From positions 1 to 25,553 of the forward strand of contig JAFVEW010000236.1 of NCBI GenBank assembly GCA_017475805.1: a stretch of DNA of 25,553 nt, read 5' to 3'. A program made the translations under genes and the position numbers. Below the pieces are notes generated by a model, which saw only the letters and a list, made by a program, of their open reading frames with translations, was not told where the DNA came from and ran no database searches. Numbering within the stretch: position 1 is the stretch's first letter; each line of letters begins with the position of its first letter. Shown here piece by piece: positions 23,857-25,553 of this stretch. This DNA is from Synergistaceae bacterium (lineage in GTDB: Bacteria; Synergistota; Synergistia; Synergistales; Aminobacteriaceae).

Positions 23857-25371
23857 TTATAAAGCCTCGAGCTGCTGCGCCCGATACTCGACAGCTTGCA
23901 AGTCGCCCTGAGCTTCGACTCGATACTTTTCCCACGCGAAGTCAGCCGCCGGTGCTGCAAAAATTTTTATTCCAAATTCCTCCTGCCAGACTTTTAAATA
24001 ACTCGACTTCAAAAATTCTGCGATGGTCGGGTTCATCTGAATTAAAATTGCTTCGCACTTGTTCGTTAAGATTATCTTGCGGATAAATCTTTTAATCTCC
24101 ATTGCCATAGTGTCCTCACGCAGAACCCAGCCGTTGTCAGAGCAAAACGGGCAGCCTCGGGTCAGCACGCTGCGCAGGTCAGGCCGGCCGCGTTTGCGCG
24201 TCAGCTCCACAAGTCCTAACTGCGTAACACTAAATACTCTTGCCCGAGACCTGTCATTTATAAATGCCTTCTCAAGCCGCGATATTAACGTCCGGCGGTC
24301 CTCTTCATATTCCATATCAATAAAATCTACTACTATAATACCGCCGATAGATCTTAATCTTAACTGCCGTGCTATCTCGTCGGCTGCCTCAAGATTTGTT
24401 GCTAAAGTCGTGAGGCGCATATCATTGCCGCCGATGAACTTGCCTGTATTAACATCTATCACTGTCAAAGCTTCAGTCTGGTCTATTATTAAATAAGCTC
24501 CGGACTTAAGCCAAACTTTACGATCTAACGCCTCTGCGATCTCACGCTCTATGCCGTAATACTCAAATATCGGCGTTATACCGTTGTATAAACTAACCTG
24601 CGGCCTTGAGTTTACATTATAAAAAGTCTCGGCAAAGTCATTCACATGCGTAAACTCTTCACTGCTGTCAACTATAATTTCGTCAACGTCGCCGTGGACT
24701 TCGTCGCGCAGCACGCGGCCAAGCGCGCCCATATCTCTATACAGCAGGCACGGCGCGTTCTGCAGCTCAGCTCCGCGCTTAATCTCACGCCATAATTTTA
24801 TTAAAGACTTAATATCCGCGCTTAATGCCTCTTCGTCAACTCCCTCGGCTGCCGTCCTGATTATTAATCCAAAATTAAAATTTTCGCTGCACTCGACGCT
24901 TTTTAAATCTTTAGCGAACTTTCTAAGCCGCTTGCGTTCGGCCTCACTTGCTATGCGCCGTGATACTCCCGTCTCGTTGCCGTTAGGCACTAACACTACG
25001 TAACGGCCCGGCAGCGATATGCGCGGCGTGACCCGAGCGCCTTTATTTTTACGCGCAGCCTTAGTGACTTGCACTATAATTTCCATCTCGGGCTTAATCT
25101 CCATGCCGTGAGCGTCGTTTAAATATAAAAATGCGTTGCGGCCCTCGCCTATCGTTGCGAACGCTGCATTAAGCCCGGGCACTACGCTCTCAACCCGAGC
25201 TTTATAAATCTCACCGGCCTTTTGATTGTCCCACATTCGCTCTATAAATATCTCAGCCAGCCGTCCCCGCTCGACTATCGCCACCCGAGTTTCTTCGTTC
25301 TCACGCGTGTCGGCGATAATCTTACGGTCAAACTTAATGCCGGCCGCAGCATCATCAATATTTATGTTCAA
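23857..25371 (-). CDS. rng: Ribonuclease G/E family endoribonuclease
   Basis: A core endoribonuclease that cuts single-stranded AU-rich RNA and matures rRNA or degrades mRNA. The start is TTG (complement of 25369-25371), 8 bases from AGGAGG. It carries an S1-like RNA-binding region (about 50-120), the 5'-phosphate sensor R172-T173 in RTAAEG, the Mg-binding D306 in IDVNTG and D349 in VVDFIDM, and the Zn-link cysteines C407-P-F-C410. All are offset by three from the RNase E residues 169/170, 303, 346 and 404/407, so the catalytic core is intact. At 504 residues it lacks the long scaffold tail of enterobacterial RNase E, hence RNase G-like. Its codons are visibly more GC-rich than those of the island genes. 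Confidence 0.93.
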   Translation of the reverse strand: MNINIDDAAAGIKFDRKIIADTRENEETRVAIVERGRLAEIFIERMWDNQKAGEIYKARVESVVPGLNAAFATIGEGRNAFLYLNDAHGMEIKPEMEIIVQVTKAARKNKGARVTPRISLPGRYVVLVPNGNETGVSRRIASEAERKRLRKFAKDLKSVECSENFNFGLIIRTAAEGVDEEALSADIKSLIKLWREIKRGAELQNAPCLLYRDMGALGRVLRDEVHGDVDEIIVDSSEEFTHVNDFAETFYNVNSRPQVSLYNGITPIFEYYGIEREIAEALDRKVWLKSGAYLIIDQTEALTVIDVNTGKFIGGNDMRLTTLATNLEAADEIARQLRLRSIGGIIVVDFIDMEYEEDRRTLISRLEKAFINDRSRARVFSVTQLGLVELTRKRGRPDLRSVLTRGCPFCSDNGWVLREDTMAMEIKRFIRKIILTNKCEAILIQMNPTIAEFLKSSYLKVWQEEFGIKIFAAPAADFAWEKYRVEAQGDLQAVEYRAQQLEAL

Positions 25372-25473
25372 ACAAAAATCCTCCTGATTTAAATCTTTAA
25401 TTAATAAATTTCATTAATATATTAAGCTCAAACAAAATTTTTCGCGTCAGTATTTAAGCCCGAAAATTTAGAG

Positions 25474-25479
25474 TATAAT
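25474..25479 (+). promoter_or_regulatory. -10 box of the downstream plus-strand gene
   Basis: An exact TATAAT lies 40 bases before ATG 25519. No good -35 hexamer is seen 16-18 bases upstream, so the call rests on the -10 and position alone. Confidence 0.4.
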
Positions 25480-25518
25480 TAAATTTATTTTTAATTTTAG
25501 ATTAAAGGGGATTTTATT

Positions 25519-25553
25519 ATGAGCGATGCGATTTTCGATAAATCGTGGCAGCG
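25519..25553 (+). CDS. 5' end of a divergent CDS (partial)
   Basis: ATG 25519 follows AAAGGGG at a spacing of 8 and opens MSDAIFDKSWQ before the window ends. The first 11 residues do not identify a family. It is divergent from the RNase gene, with a shared AT-rich upstream region. Confidence 0.6.
   Translation, partial: MSDAIFDKSWQ

Noticed and set aside
24059..24496. Plus-strand frame of 145 codons
   Set aside because: It lies wholly within the RNase G/E gene, whose catalytic residues are intact; the translation is Ser/Arg/Leu-rich without domain features.

Overview
The window is an AT-rich stretch with many TTG and GTG starts behind strong Shine-Dalgarno sites. It ends in a conserved RNase G/E gene on the minus strand. 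The RNase gene, together with several secreted or membrane-anchored proteins, would suit a Gram-negative-type anaerobe, for example a Synergistota-like or Clostridia-adjacent gut bacterium. No rRNA or other marker is present, so the taxonomy is only a guess. The accessory block (about 1-23,540) is visibly more AT-rich than the RNase gene, as expected for an acquired island. I see no integrase, transposase, tRNA or CRISPR array.

Region 1 (1-11,980) is one operon that begins upstream of the window and ends at a clear intrinsic terminator. It encodes: the tail of an unknown protein; a very large double-GTPase protein with one membrane segment and a C2-like C-terminus, whose reading frame is broken by an apparent 1-nt frameshift at 347-350; a one-pass membrane protein; two secreted proteins, one carrying sixteen 11-residue repeats; a coiled-coil one-pass membrane protein; and a dynamin-like GTPase. 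The four proteins between the double GTPase and the dynamin-like GTPase share a C-terminal domain that I do not recognise (four full copies and one short one). By topology this domain always lies outside the cytoplasmic membrane. My reading is an undescribed envelope-spanning assembly, powered or gated by cytoplasmic GTPases.

Region 2 (12,031-21,449) has an orphan small gene, then a probable second operon. This encodes a short dynamin-like GTPase, a long dynamin-like GTPase with a Trp-rich hydrophobic segment, a small tail-anchored protein, a HerA/FtsK-type ATPase with a Ser/Thr-rich insert, a DNA/RNA non-specific endonuclease toxin and its YezG-like immunity protein. The last three genes overlap by single bases, so they are probably translationally coupled. 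Short tandem repeats lie just upstream of the ribosome-binding sites of the first dynamin gene and of the HerA gene.

Region 3 (21,450-23,856) holds a possible gene remnant with an inverted repeat, a WYL-domain regulator, a two-pass membrane protein with a PLD-like cytoplasmic domain, and a non-coding gap. WYL regulators often control anti-phage and conflict loci, which fits a defence or competition island.

Region 4 (23,857-25,553) is core-type sequence: RNase G/E on the minus strand and the first codons of a divergent plus-strand gene behind a TATAAT box.
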